A stretch of 64,000 nt of DNA, from the NCBI RefSeq assembly GCF_900086705.1, contig NZ_LT575483.1:1195533-1259532 (forward strand). Direction: 5' to 3'. A program made the translations under genes and the position numbers. The DNA comes from Massilibacillus massiliensis. Its GTDB lineage: Bacteria; Bacillota; Negativicutes; FLKF01. The notes beneath the pieces are model-generated. The model did not search any database and had not been told where the DNA came from. It saw only the letters and a program-made list of their open reading frames with translations. Below, in pieces: positions 18,570-28,413 of the stretch (its first letter is position 1; the number at the start of each line of letters is the position of its first letter).

Positions 18570-20864
18570 ATGATCAAATTATACGATACTGGGGTTTACC
18601 TTTTAAACGGAACAGAAATTATCATGGATGATGAAAATGCGAGTGCAACAATTGAATATAAAATCGGAAATGCTCCAAATAAGGCAGATGCCAAAAAAGG
18701 AACCATTGCTTCTACGATTTTGCAAAATCACACAATCAATCAAACGCCCAACAGTTTAAAACTAAAATTTGACAGTTTAACTGCCCATGATATTACATAT
18801 GTCGGTATCATTCAGACAGCCAGAGCCAGTGGCTTAGAAAAATTTCCTGTGCCTTTCGTTATGACGAACTGCCATAATAGTCTTTGCGCAGTCGGCGGTA
18901 CAATCAATGAAGATGATCATATGTTCGCTCTGTCCGCAGCACAAAAATACGGGGGGATCTATGTCCCTCCAAATATGGCTGTAATACATTCTTTTAATCG
19001 AGAAATGATGGCGAAATGCGGCAACATGATTTTAGGGTCAGACAGCCATACCAGATATGGAGCACTGGGTACCTTAGGCGTTGGTGAAGGTGGCGGTGAA
19101 CTCGCTAAACAATTACTAGGCAAATCCTATGATCTTACCCCGCCTGATGTAATCGGTATCTATTTAACCGGCAAACCACAAAAAGGTGTAGGCCCTCATG
19201 ACATTGCACTGACAATCATCGGTAATGTATATAAGAATGGCTACGTAAAAAATAAAGTAATGGAATTCATCGGGGATGGCATCGCCAATTTAGATATCGA
19301 TTATAGAAACGGTATTGATGTCATGACCACAGAAACAACTTGCTGGAGCTCTATTTGGTGCACCGATGAAAAAGTAGAACAGTATTATACAATTCATGGC
19401 AGATCACAAGATTATAAAAAATTAGAACCAAAAAATATTGCCTATTATGATGGCCTTGTCTACGTTGATCTTTCCACCATTAAGCCAACGATCGCACTGC
19501 CGTTCCATCCAAGTAATATTTACACGATTGAGGAACTAAAAGCAAATCCTATTGATATTTTACAAAAAATACAAAGTGATGGTATGAGGCAATTTGCTCA
19601 AAGTAGCATAAAGTTTGACCTTACTAGCAAAATAAAGAATGGTGAAATTTACGTCGATCAAGGAATTGTAGCTGGTTGCTCCGGGGGAACTTTTGATAAT
19701 GTCGTTGCTGTAGCGAACATGCTAGATGGGAATTCTACCGGTAATGGCACATTTTCTATGAGTGTCTATCCAGATAGTCAGCCTAATCATCTTGAATTAG
19801 TGAAAAATGGCTCAATCGAAAAATTGATGAGTGCTGGCGTTGTTGTCCGCTCAGCCTTTTGCGGTCCTTGTTTTGGTGCAGGTGACACTCCAGCAAACCA
19901 AGAATTTTCCATTCGCCATACGACCAGAAATTTTCCAAATCGGGAAGGTTCAAAACCAACAGAAGGACAACTTTCGTATGTAGCGCTTATGGATGCCCGT
20001 TCTATTGCTGCCACAGCAATTAACGGCGGCAAATTAACTGCTGCGACAGAGCTAGACTTTATTGACAGAAAACGTACCTATTATTTCAATCGAGAAATTT
20101 ATGATAAACGGGTTTTTAACGGTATCAACAAAATTAAGCCTGATACAGGCTTAAAATTTGGTCCAAATATTAAAGATTGGCCCGTTATTCCGGAGTTGAC
20201 AGAGCATCTGCTACTCAAAGTTGTAAGTTATATTACAGATCCTGTTACCACGACCGATGAACTAATTCCTTCTGGCGAAACTTCCTCTTTCCGCTCTAAT
20301 CCTCTTCGCCTCGCTGAATTTACCCTCAGTCGTAAAGATCCTGATTATGTTACAAAAGCGAAAGAAGTTCAAACTTATGAACTTCAAAGAGAAAGTGGCA
20401 TCGCACCAAATTTAGCTGCTGAAGAATTAGATCTGGTTTATAAAAAAATCAAAACCATCACTGGATTTTCACATATTGATTTTCAAACAATTGGCATTGG
20501 TAGCACAATCTTTGCTAACAAACCTGGTGATGGCTCCGCTAGAGAACAGGCAGCCTCTTGCCAGCGTGTTCTTGGTGCCTGGGCAAATTTGGCAAAAGAA
20601 TATGCAACCAAACGGTATCGTTCCAATCTAATTAATTGGGGGATGATTCCATTTGTTGTTGACAAGCCATGCTTTCATGAGGGCGATTTTCTCTTTATTC
20701 CAAATTTGAAAACAAGTATTTCTCAGGCAAGTCCTCTAATCAAAGCTTATGTTTTAGGCGAAAAAACTTCTGAAATATTTCTGACGGTTGGTGATTTAAA
20801 CACTGATGAACGAAAAATCCTTACTGCCGGCTGTTTGATTAACTACTATAAACAGCAACTATAA
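18570..20864 (+). CDS. aconitase-superfamily hydratase
   Basis: 764 residues from the ATG at 18570, chosen because AAGGAAGG lies 6 bp upstream. Aconitase-type features: SDSHTRYGALGTLGVGEGGGE near residue 160, an Fe-S cysteine segment VAGCSGGTFDNV near 370, a second in SAFCGPCFGAGDTPANQEFS near 430 giving the CxxC pair, and a C-terminal swivel domain. It resembles the E. coli YbhJ-type 'hydratase' group rather than AcnA or AcnB. It probably (de)hydrates a tri- or dicarboxylate taken up by the permease two genes downstream. Substrate unknown. Confidence 0.85.
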   Translation: MIKLYDTGVYLLNGTEIIMDDENASATIEYKIGNAPNKADAKKGTIASTILQNHTINQTPNSLKLKFDSLTAHDITYVGIIQTARASGLEKFPVPFVMTNCHNSLCAVGGTINEDDHMFALSAAQKYGGIYVPPNMAVIHSFNREMMAKCGNMILGSDSHTRYGALGTLGVGEGGGELAKQLLGKSYDLTPPDVIGIYLTGKPQKGVGPHDIALTIIGNVYKNGYVKNKVMEFIGDGIANLDIDYRNGIDVMTTETTCWSSIWCTDEKVEQYYTIHGRSQDYKKLEPKNIAYYDGLVYVDLSTIKPTIALPFHPSNIYTIEELKANPIDILQKIQSDGMRQFAQSSIKFDLTSKIKNGEIYVDQGIVAGCSGGTFDNVVAVANMLDGNSTGNGTFSMSVYPDSQPNHLELVKNGSIEKLMSAGVVVRSAFCGPCFGAGDTPANQEFSIRHTTRNFPNREGSKPTEGQLSYVALMDARSIAATAINGGKLTAATELDFIDRKRTYYFNREIYDKRVFNGINKIKPDTGLKFGPNIKDWPVIPELTEHLLLKVVSYITDPVTTTDELIPSGETSSFRSNPLRLAEFTLSRKDPDYVTKAKEVQTYELQRESGIAPNLAAEELDLVYKKIKTITGFSHIDFQTIGIGSTIFANKPGDGSAREQAASCQRVLGAWANLAKEYATKRYRSNLINWGMIPFVVDKPCFHEGDFLFIPNLKTSISQASPLIKAYVLGEKTSEIFLTVGDLNTDERKILTAGCLINYYKQQL

Positions 20865-20945
20865 TCCAAATATTCATGGATCATTTTTATATTGTTAAAA
20901 ATTCCATTTTAAATAAAAATAAATCAAGAAATGAGGATGATTGGC

Positions 20946-21803
20946 ATGGGAAAAGTTTCATTACGTGGCGTTATTGATATGCATGTCCATTCAGCACCAG
21001 ATATTCGTGAACGCGCCTACAGCGATTTTGAATTAATGGAAGCTGGAATCAAAGTAGGCGCAAGAGCAATTGTGATAAAATCCCATCACGGTACAACAAT
21101 GAACCGTGCTTATTTAACCAATGCGCATAATAAAAAGCTCCATCAAAACGACAATAATTTTACGATGTTTGGCAGTATTACTTTAAACAATGCAATTGGT
21201 GGCTTAAATCCTATTGCGGTAGAAACAGGACTAAAAATGGGTGCAAAGATTGTCTGGCTTCCAACAACAAGTGCCGAAAATCATTTGAAAAAATACGGAA
21301 AATCAGGCGGTATTGCTTGTCTAAACAATGGTAAAATCGTCGAACCCCTAAAAGAAATCCTTAAAATGATAAAAGAGTATGATGTAGTTTTGGGAACCGG
21401 ACATTTAGCGCCAGAAGAAATATTTCCTGTCGTAGATCAAGCAAAAACTATGGGGCTGAATAAAATTGTTATTACCCACCCTGAATTCTGGGTTGTTGGA
21501 ATGTCACATGAAGACCAAATAAAAATAACCAAAGATTACGATGTCTATCTAGAAAGATGCTATGCACAACCTATGGGTGGCGGTATTTACAAAAGCAATC
21601 TTGAAGATAATCTGGCAATCATAAATAAAGTAGGTTATAAAAACATCATTGTAGATACCGATGGTGGTCAAGTAGAAAACCCGCACTGGGAAATTGCTTT
21701 AGAGACCTATATGCAATATCTCGCCGATCATGGAATTACCAACGAACAGTTGGAAGTAATGACAAAACGACTTCCAGCTAAATTACTAGGCATAACGAAA
21801 TAA
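20946..21803 (+). CDS. DUF6282 family protein (amidohydrolase-like)
   Basis: 285 residues from the ATG at 20946, preceded by GAGGATGA. The start, VIDMHVHSAPDIRERAY, holds the HxH metal-binding motif of amidohydrolase-like TIM barrels; later metal-type residues appear in KSHHGTT, GTGHLAPEE, ITHPEFW and the aspartate in IVDTDGGQ near residue 240. The likely activity is hydrolysis or lactone/ring opening of a small carboxylated compound. Second gene of the LysR-controlled cluster, 81 bp after the hydratase. No characterised homolog is known to me. Confidence 0.75.
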   Translation: MGKVSLRGVIDMHVHSAPDIRERAYSDFELMEAGIKVGARAIVIKSHHGTTMNRAYLTNAHNKKLHQNDNNFTMFGSITLNNAIGGLNPIAVETGLKMGAKIVWLPTTSAENHLKKYGKSGGIACLNNGKIVEPLKEILKMIKEYDVVLGTGHLAPEEIFPVVDQAKTMGLNKIVITHPEFWVVGMSHEDQIKITKDYDVYLERCYAQPMGGGIYKSNLEDNLAIINKVGYKNIIVDTDGGQVENPHWEIALETYMQYLADHGITNEQLEVMTKRLPAKLLGITK

Positions 21804-21849
21804 TTCATACCGAAGGCACATTCACACTACAAGCAACAGGAGGCTTATT

Positions 21850-23145
21850 ATGATTAGTTTCATTGTCGTACTCGCGATCGCTATTTCTATTTTTCTAGGG
21901 TATCGAACAAAAATTAATACTGGTTTTTTTGCTATTTTCTTTGCCTACCTAATCGGCTGTTTCTTTCTAGATTTAAAATCAGCTGACGTTATTAAGATGT
22001 GGCCAATTAGTATTTTCTTCGTTATTTTTGCAGTCTCACTCTTCTATAACTTCGCCCTGGTAAATGGTACTTTGGAAAAATTATCTGCGCACCTTTTATA
22101 CGCTTGCCGTAGTTTTCCACAGTTACTTCCTTTTGCCATTTTCTTTGCCGCTACACTGATTGCCGGATTAGGTGCAGGATTTTTCACCGTTATGGCGTTT
22201 ATGGCTCCTCTGACCCTTCTTCTTTGTGAAAAAACAGGTCTTAGTAAAACAGTCGGCGCAATCTCAGTAAATTATGGTGCCCTTGCCGGAGCCAATTTTA
22301 TGACCAGTCAAAGTGGAATTATTTTTAAAAGCTTAATCGACGCCGCTGGCTTTGCTGACACTGCTTTTGCTTATACCACAACAATTTTTATTACCACCTT
22401 GCTCATTCCTCTATTTGTAATTTCGGGCTTTTTATTCTTCACTAAAAATGGTAAAGCATTTAATAAAACGATAACCATAGAAAAACCAAGTGATTTTGAT
22501 CCTAAACAAAAAACAACTTTATCGCTTATTCTTTTTATGATGCTTTTGGTTTTAGCTGCACCAATTTTACATATTTTACTGCCTCATAGTAAAATGATTA
22601 CTTTCATCAATTCAAAAATGGATATTGGATTGATTGCAATTTCTCTTTCGGTCGTTGCACTCATGTTAAAACTTGCTGACGAAAAACAAGTAATCGCGAA
22701 AGTTCCTTGGAATACTTTGATTATGATTTGTGGCGTTGGTATGCTTATTTCTGTGGCAATCAAAGCTGGAACAATCAATATTTTAGCTGGCTGGATTGGT
22801 GCAAATATACCAACTTTTTTCGTACCGATCGCATTATGCATCGTTGGCGGAATTATGTCATTCTTCAGCAGTACCTTAGGTGTCGTATGTCCGGCTCTTT
22901 TCCCTATCATCCCATCTATTGTCGAAACAACAGGCATCAATCCTATGTTGCTTTTCACTTGTGTCGTCATTGGTGCACAAGCAACAGCAATATCACCATT
23001 TTCTTCTGGTGGCAGCCTGGTATTGGGCTCTTGTAATAGAGATGAGGATCGCGACACTTTATTTTCTCAATTGTTATTCCATGCAGTCCCAACTTGTCTT
23101 ATCGTCGCTACGATTACCAGCATTCTATTATTTTTCATCATATAA
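21850..23145 (+). CDS. SLC13/MatC-like carboxylate permease (ion transporter superfamily)
   Basis: 431 residues with about 11 membrane segments. The two-repeat layout of the IT superfamily is visible: a re-entrant segment GALAGANFMTSQSGII near residue 150 in the first half, and ATAISPFSSGGSLVLGSC near residue 380 in the second. Malonate/dicarboxylate carriers such as MatC are the nearest type. AGGAGG precedes the ATG by 5 bp. Third gene of the hydratase cluster and presumably the importer of its substrate. Confidence 0.82.
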   Translation: MISFIVVLAIAISIFLGYRTKINTGFFAIFFAYLIGCFFLDLKSADVIKMWPISIFFVIFAVSLFYNFALVNGTLEKLSAHLLYACRSFPQLLPFAIFFAATLIAGLGAGFFTVMAFMAPLTLLLCEKTGLSKTVGAISVNYGALAGANFMTSQSGIIFKSLIDAAGFADTAFAYTTTIFITTLLIPLFVISGFLFFTKNGKAFNKTITIEKPSDFDPKQKTTLSLILFMMLLVLAAPILHILLPHSKMITFINSKMDIGLIAISLSVVALMLKLADEKQVIAKVPWNTLIMICGVGMLISVAIKAGTINILAGWIGANIPTFFVPIALCIVGGIMSFFSSTLGVVCPALFPIIPSIVETTGINPMLLFTCVVIGAQATAISPFSSGGSLVLGSCNRDEDRDTLFSQLLFHAVPTCLIVATITSILLFFII

Positions 23146-23347
23146 TTACTTCGCGGCACTGCCTTCCACCAGTGCCGTGAAACTGTAAATCCAGCATCGT
23201 TTATTAAGCACTTTCTCATCGTTACAAAAACGTTAAAACTTTTTTGACCGTTTTTTAACAATTATTTAATATTTTCCCCCTTCAATACCTCTATAATGAA
23301 AAATAAGAAATCGAATTTTATACAAACTATTGAAAAGGAGCAAGAAA

Positions 23348-25063
23348 TTGAATTTTATTGAAAATATTAAAGTAAGCTTTAAATTAGGCATCTTATTATT
23401 TACCAGCATTTTTTTTATGGCCATTATTGGCTACACTGGCTATCACTATCTTTCAAAATCAGATGCAAACATGAATTCAATGTACACTGAAAGATTAATT
23501 CCGGTCAAAATCGTCAACGAATGTGCAACAAACGTTAGGGGATCGTTAGGATCTATCATGGAATTGATGGTCACAAAAGACGAGAAAAAAACCGAACAAT
23601 TACAAAAAGATATTGATAAACGTTCCGCACTTATAAAAAAAGCACTCGCTGATATTGAAAAAGTCACGTTAGATCCACAAGGAAAAGAATTGATAGCGAA
23701 TGTACAAGCAGCTTTTGAAAAACAATCACAAGCGCGCAATGAAGTAGTCCAATTAGCAAAAAATAATAAAGATGCTGAAGCGTATGCACTCTATATTAAT
23801 CAGGTTGAACCATTAACGAAAACGCTGACTGGCAGCTTGCGCATTCTAATGGATTATTATACCGATCTATCAGAAAAAATGAATACGGACAACCATCAGC
23901 AATTCGAACTCGCAATGAAAATCACACTGGGTATTTTATTCATTTCTTTTCTAATTTTAGTTTGCATTGGTTGGTTTATCGCCAAAGGAATAACCTCACC
24001 TTTGCACACTATGGTATTATTTTGCGAAAAATTATCTGCCGGTGATTTTCGCAATCGACCAAATCAATTGGTTCGTAAAGATGAATTTGGTCAATTAGCT
24101 GAGGCTTTGGTAAATATGCGCACTAGCATTCGTACATTAATGACAAGTGTAAATGAATCAGCCGAACAAGTCGCTGCCTCTTCTGAAGAGCTAACTGCAA
24201 GTGCTGAACAGTCAGCGCTTGCTTCAAATCAAGTTGCTGAATCCATTACTGAAGTAGCCCATGTCACGGAAAAACAATTAACTTCCGCAAACTCTACAGC
24301 TATTGTGGTAGAACAAATATCAACTACAATCCAACGAATTTCTTCTAATGCGAATACAATCGTTCTCCAATCTTCTCAAACAGCTGAAAAAGCTACCGAG
24401 GGCAATGACTCGGTAAGTAAAGCAGTAAGTCAGATGACATCAATTGAAGAAACCGTTACCTCCTCTGCAGCAGTCGTAGAAAAACTAGGAGAACGCTCCA
24501 AAGAAATCGGTCAAATTGTCGACACGATTTCTGGCATCGCCGGACAAACCAATCTATTAGCACTCAATGCTGCAATTGAAGCAGCCCGTGCTGGCGAACA
24601 AGGACGCGGGTTCGCCGTCGTCGCAGAAGAAGTTAGAAAACTTGCAGAACAATCCCAAGATGCCGCCAAACAAATTGCTGAATTGATTAGTGAAATTCAA
24701 CAAGAAACCGATAAAGCTGTTGTTGCAATGAGTGATGGTACTAGAGAGGTTAAGCTTGGTACTGAAGTCGTAAATCTATCGGGAAAAGCATTCCAAGAAA
24801 TATCGGTTCAAATAAATGAAGTATCTGATCAGATAAAAAATATATCGGGTGAGATTGATCAAATTGCTGCTGGAAGTCAGCAAATCGTTGCATCCGTAAA
24901 TCAAATTGATGAACTTAGTAGACAAGCTTCGGGAGAAACACAAACAGTATCAGCCGCAACCGAAGAACAATCTGCCTCCATGGAAGAAATCGCTTCCTCC
25001 AGCCAGGCACTAGCAAATTTAGCAATGAAACTTAGAGAAGCAGTTGCCAAATTCCAAATATAA
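23348..25063 (+). CDS. methyl-accepting chemotaxis protein with four-helix-bundle sensor
   Basis: 571 residues from TTG at 23348, selected because AAAAGGAG at 23333-23340 ends 7 bp upstream; an earlier TTG overlaps that Shine-Dalgarno. Membrane helix at about 12-31, a 4HB_MCP-type periplasmic helical bundle (about 32-190), second membrane helix near 190-210, HAMP, and a signalling domain with the same tip as the receptor at 7288. The signalling halves of the two proteins are close paralogs while the sensors differ. Ligand unknown. Confidence 0.93.
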   Translation: MNFIENIKVSFKLGILLFTSIFFMAIIGYTGYHYLSKSDANMNSMYTERLIPVKIVNECATNVRGSLGSIMELMVTKDEKKTEQLQKDIDKRSALIKKALADIEKVTLDPQGKELIANVQAAFEKQSQARNEVVQLAKNNKDAEAYALYINQVEPLTKTLTGSLRILMDYYTDLSEKMNTDNHQQFELAMKITLGILFISFLILVCIGWFIAKGITSPLHTMVLFCEKLSAGDFRNRPNQLVRKDEFGQLAEALVNMRTSIRTLMTSVNESAEQVAASSEELTASAEQSALASNQVAESITEVAHVTEKQLTSANSTAIVVEQISTTIQRISSNANTIVLQSSQTAEKATEGNDSVSKAVSQMTSIEETVTSSAAVVEKLGERSKEIGQIVDTISGIAGQTNLLALNAAIEAARAGEQGRGFAVVAEEVRKLAEQSQDAAKQIAELISEIQQETDKAVVAMSDGTREVKLGTEVVNLSGKAFQEISVQINEVSDQIKNISGEIDQIAAGSQQIVASVNQIDELSRQASGETQTVSAATEEQSASMEEIASSSQALANLAMKLREAVAKFQI

Positions 25064-25080
25064 TACAGTAGCCACGTCTA

Positions 25081-25150
25081 TGTTGATTTGTATAGAGAAA
25101 GAGTGTATCCAAGTATGAATGGATACACTCTTTCTCTATACAAATCAACA
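25081..25150. repeat. 70-bp near-palindrome with a perfect 30-bp stem
   Basis: The arm 25081-25110 is exactly complementary to 25121-25150 around a 10-nt loop (AAGTATGAAT). It lies 18 bp after the chemoreceptor stop. No T run follows on the plus strand, and a second small hairpin (GACACCTT/AAGGTGCC) comes just after. It could act as a terminator, an RNA stabiliser or a cruciform site. Confidence 0.8.
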
Positions 25151-25216
25151 AGTTGCGCTGACACCTTTTGAGAAGGTGCCAGCACACGACTCATCGCCAT
25201 ATGAAAATTTATTTCC

Positions 25217-25537
25217 TTAAAGGTCGCAGTGATTACAATGAGGTTCTTTTGGTTTATTGCAATTCGTTGGACACCCATTGCTAGGGCCTACTGCAACAAT
25301 GTTACAAATATTAATCCTAACGAGATCCCCATCACGATAAATCGCTGGTACAAGAAGTTCTACACGATTTCCACAGATAACCGAAACATCACAGGTCAAC
25401 TCTATACAAATATAATCTTGATCTCTTGCCCGTTCCTGATCGCGATTTTTTACAACTTGCCCTTGAAATACGCAACGATCCTCTGTAAGTATCGTTATAG
25501 ACCCTATGCTGTTAGCACAACACTCAAGAAAGCTCAT
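25217..25537 (-). CDS. small Cys-containing protein (106 aa), unknown
   Basis: GGAGGGACCAAGT precedes the ATG, giving good support for translation. The protein starts with MSFLECCANSIGSI, has a beta-rich middle with further cysteines (ICIELTCDVSVICGNRVELL) and ends in a Cys/His cluster (CPTNCNKPKEPHCNHC). No signal peptide or membrane segment. The Cys-flanked beta architecture and its neighbourhood recall surface or spore-coat filament proteins, but I do not recognise the family and make no functional claim. Confidence 0.6.
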   Translation of the reverse strand: MSFLECCANSIGSITILTEDRCVFQGQVVKNRDQERARDQDYICIELTCDVSVICGNRVELLVPAIYRDGDLVRINICNIVAVGPSNGCPTNCNKPKEPHCNHCDL

Positions 25538-25696
25538 ACTTGGTCCCTCCTATATTATTCATTTACAGCTTACCTAAACTATACTATGCTGCGAAAGAGT
25601 TTAATGTTCTTATTTTACCAATTCCTTAACATTTAAATATTTTCAATATTATCATATTCCCACTTGCGCGAAAGTTGCTATTTATTTTTGAATTTT

Positions 25697-25742
25697 AGAA
25701 AAAAATACACTTAAACCAATACAGAAACTTGATTTAAGTGTG
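25697..25742 (-). terminator. intrinsic terminator after the diguanylate cyclase gene
   Basis: On the minus strand CACTTAAATCAA pairs with TTGGTTTAAGTG, followed by TATTTTTTTC. It lies about 50 bp beyond the stop codon of the response-regulator/GGDEF gene. Confidence 0.8.
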
Positions 25743-25788
25743 GTTATCTTCACTATTTTTTGTTGTCAATACAAAATAGACGCTATCT

Positions 25789-26685
25789 TTAAACAAAGCG
25801 ATTACGTCCTTCACTTTTTGCCTGATACAGCGCCAAATCTGCCATTCTAATCATACTTTTTTCATTAAAAACTTCTTTTGCAATTGTAGTCGCTATACCG
25901 ATACTTACTGTAACGTACTTGCTGACTTTAGACATCCTATGTTCCATTTTTATGAATGCCAAGTTTTGCTGAATCCTTGTTGCTACTTTGATTGCCCCTT
26001 CTTTAGAGGTCGATGGCAAAATTAGAATAAATTCTTCTCCGCCGTATCGAGCAACAACATCCCCCGGACGTAATACGGATCTCTTTAAAACGCTCGCCAC
26101 TTTCTGCAGACACCGATCTCCCTCTAAATGTCCGTAGTAGTCATTAAAAGCTTTAAAGAAATCTATATCCACTAGTAATAGGGATAAAAGTTCCCCACTA
26201 CGTAAAGCACAACGCCACTCTTTTGCTAACGCTTCATCTAAATAACGACGATTAAAAACACTTGTCAGGGCATCAATAAATGAAAGTTTTTCTAATAGAT
26301 CGTTTTGCATTTTTATTGCTAAATGATTTTTTATACGTGCTTTGATAATAGAGGCACAAGCTGGTTTTGTTATATAATCAATTGCACCCAATTCCAAACC
26401 TCGAGCTTCATCTTGCGTATTGCCCTTTGCAGATAAAAAAATCACAGGAATTTTTTTTGTTGCAGGATCTGCCTTGAGCTTCCGACATACCTCATACCCA
26501 TCCATTTCTGGCATTACAACATCTAATAAAATTAAATCAACATTTTGGCATTTAACATAATCCATACATGCTTTTCCAGAGGTTACAACCACAACTTGAT
26601 ACTCTTCTTTTAAAATATCTTCCATATATTTAGCACTAAAATACACATCGTCAACAATCAGGATCGTTTGCTTTTCTGAATTCAT
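25789..26685 (-). CDS. response regulator with GGDEF (diguanylate cyclase) output
   Basis: 298 residues: a REC domain (about 7-122; DD at the acid pocket in ILIVDDVYF, phospho-Asp in LILLDVVMPEMDGYEV near residue 55) joined to a GGDEF domain (about 135-298). The active-site motif is GGEEF, and RPGD sits exactly five residues before it, so the product-inhibition I-site looks intact. It should make c-di-GMP when phosphorylated (PleD/WspR-like layout). Its leader contains a c-di-GMP-I riboswitch with an overlapping terminator, so its expression probably answers to its own product. The partner kinase is not nearby. Confidence 0.93.
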   Translation of the reverse strand: MNSEKQTILIVDDVYFSAKYMEDILKEEYQVVVVTSGKACMDYVKCQNVDLILLDVVMPEMDGYEVCRKLKADPATKKIPVIFLSAKGNTQDEARGLELGAIDYITKPACASIIKARIKNHLAIKMQNDLLEKLSFIDALTSVFNRRYLDEALAKEWRCALRSGELLSLLLVDIDFFKAFNDYYGHLEGDRCLQKVASVLKRSVLRPGDVVARYGGEEFILILPSTSKEGAIKVATRIQQNLAFIKMEHRMSKVSKYVTVSIGIATTIAKEVFNEKSMIRMADLALYQAKSEGRNRFV

Positions 26686-26760
26686 ATTTTTCCTTTCTTA
26701 TACTCTCTTAAAAAGATCAATACAACTTATGCTTTTATGTTTCTAACGTAAAATGTCAAT

Positions 26761-26870
26761 AAAAAAACTGCCAGCTGCAATCATAAAATTGATGCAACCT
26801 GGCAGTCATAGACAAAATTATCTTTAGACCCACGGCTTTGCGTCCCTATCTTTCAATAGGTTTGCTATAG
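26761..26870 (-). promoter_or_regulatory. c-di-GMP-I (GEMM-I) riboswitch with overlapping intrinsic terminator
   Basis: Read on the minus strand, 26870 to 26793 matches the GEMM-I consensus: GCAAACCTATTGAAAGATAG, then GGGACGCAAAGCC, then GGGTCTAA, and finally ACTGCCAGGTTGC. The 3' strand of the aptamer is also the left arm of a terminator (CTGCCAGGTTGCATCA pairing with TGATTGCAGCTGGCAG around a short loop; seven Ts at 26767-26761). The diguanylate cyclase start codon is 75 bp further on. Shared use of the strand suggests ligand binding prevents termination (ON switch); that polarity is inference. Confidence 0.9.
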
Positions 26871-27012
26871 GAAAAACAATATATACTTTATATTCTATAC
26901 TAAACAAAATGAAAATACAAGAATAATATTCCAATTGCATATTCGACAAAAAGGAACATGTTTCCACACAATATCTGCACCGAAAAGCCTTTGCAGAACT
27001 CATCTTATCCTA

Positions 27013-27975
27013 TTAAAATTCAAATTTTACCGGGCGCAAGAACAAATCCAAGAGCTTTTCTTTTGGATCTTTATGGTCAATGACGATTTCGTACACTGCG
27101 TTGCAAATCGGCAGTTCAATATTATATTCTTGTGCCAACGTTTTTAAAGCAACCACCGTAGAAACACCCTCAGCTAATTTATCAAATCTTTCACCTCTTA
27201 CAAAACCCTGCCCATATTTTCGATTGTGACTATGTAAAGAAAATAAAGTTGCTTCATAATCGCCTAAATGGCTGAGTCCATAAATTGTCGTAGCATCACC
27301 GCCCATTGCTTTCACAAGCAATGATAATTCTCTCGTCCCCCGTGCCATCAATGCACCTTTTAAACTGCTATAGTTCATTCCATCTAACATTCCAGCGGCA
27401 ATTCCCATAACATTTTTCGCTGCCGCCCCAATTTCGATTCCCAGTAAATCTCTGCCATAATAGAAACGAATTAAATTGCTATTAAATGCTTCCACAACTT
27501 TTTTTGTTATTTCTATAGCGGGCGATCCAATGATCATGCAATTGGGAATTTCTCTGACAAAATCCTGCACATGGCCAGGGCCTACCCAAACTGCTACATT
27601 CTTGTCTAACCCAAAAGCTTCATGAAAAACTTGTGATAAACGTTTTCCCGTTTTTGCCTCGATGCCTTTCATGCACAACACAAAAGTTTTATCACGTATT
27701 CCAGCAAAATCACGAATTTGTTCACCGAATGAACGTAATTCCTGCGCGCTGATTGAAATAATAATAATTTCACCGAATGAAACTGCTGCTTCTAAATCGT
27801 GCGTCAAAGTAATCTTATCCGGTAATGTTAAATAATCATTTTTTTTCGTATTTTCTAGTGCCGCAAAATTTCTTGATCCTTCCCTGCCCCATAATAAAAC
27901 ATCGTGTCCTATCCGATTTGCATACCACGCCAAAAATGTTCCCCAACGCCCACAACCTAATACCGAAACCTTCAA
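27013..27975 (-). CDS. gpsA: NAD(P)-dependent glycerol-3-phosphate dehydrogenase
   Basis: 320 residues, the usual GpsA length. It makes sn-glycerol 3-phosphate from DHAP for phospholipid synthesis. The Rossmann motif is GCGRWGTFLA at residues 8-17. The catalytic domain shows GIEIGAAAKNVMGIAAGMLDG near residue 195 with the conserved lysine, and LSHLGDYEATLFS. Monocistronic; only the c-di-GMP riboswitch leader of the next gene lies downstream. The sequence is rather divergent from well-studied GpsA, so a related dehydrogenase cannot be fully excluded. Confidence 0.85.
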   Translation of the reverse strand: MKVSVLGCGRWGTFLAWYANRIGHDVLLWGREGSRNFAALENTKKNDYLTLPDKITLTHDLEAAVSFGEIIIISISAQELRSFGEQIRDFAGIRDKTFVLCMKGIEAKTGKRLSQVFHEAFGLDKNVAVWVGPGHVQDFVREIPNCMIIGSPAIEITKKVVEAFNSNLIRFYYGRDLLGIEIGAAAKNVMGIAAGMLDGMNYSSLKGALMARGTRELSLLVKAMGGDATTIYGLSHLGDYEATLFSLHSHNRKYGQGFVRGERFDKLAEGVSTVVALKTLAQEYNIELPICNAVYEIVIDHKDPKEKLLDLFLRPVKFEF

Positions 27976-28091
27976 ATTTTACACCATCCTAAAAAAAATT
28001 TCGTACACATCTAATATCTTAATTATAGTATCATATTTTGATTTCACAAGTAAAACCTCGTCAGCTTGTAAACAAATAATATATTTATGTC

Positions 28092-28291
28092 GATAACTTA
28101 GAAAATAACGAAATCCGTACCACTTATAAACTAGTACGAAGATAGGTTGCCGGTTGGTGAGAAGTACTCAGATGCTAGGCACAGCAAGGGGTTGTGAAGG
28201 AGTCGTACTCGCGGTACGTCGACGAGCAGCACCTTGCTGTAACGACGCAGATGCGTGCTTATCACCGACCCGCTGCCTATCTGTCCCATAG
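28092..28291 (+). repeat. dispersed structured repeat, family A (copy 2)
   Basis: Same element as at 9575 and 40432, here about 200 bp because the leading GATAACTTAGAAAA is shared with the 40432 copy. It fills most of the gene-free stretch 27976-28413. The central hairpin differs (TCGCGG in place of TTCT at its tip) while flanking arms are kept. Confidence 0.75.
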
Positions 28292-28312
28292 TTCATAGTT
28301 TGTCTACATGCC

Positions 28313-28351
28313 AAGAAGAGCTGTGGCAAATTTTTTGCTACAGCTCCTCTT
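28313..28351. terminator. hairpin after the flavodiiron gene
   Basis: AAGAAGAGCTGTGGCAAA pairs with TTTGCTACAGCTCCTCTT (two mismatches). It is 63 bp past the stop codon of the leftward flavodiiron gene and directly follows repeat A copy 2; it lacks a strong T run. Confidence 0.5.
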
Positions 28352-28413
28352 GACATGTGCTCTATTCATCTGCAGATCATCAAACAAAGAAAATGATCTA
28401 CCAGTTCTCAATT

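Noticed and set aside
28168..28356. 62-codon frame inside repeat A copy 2
   Set aside because: It is repeat sequence; the frame is not preserved between copies at 9575 and 40432.
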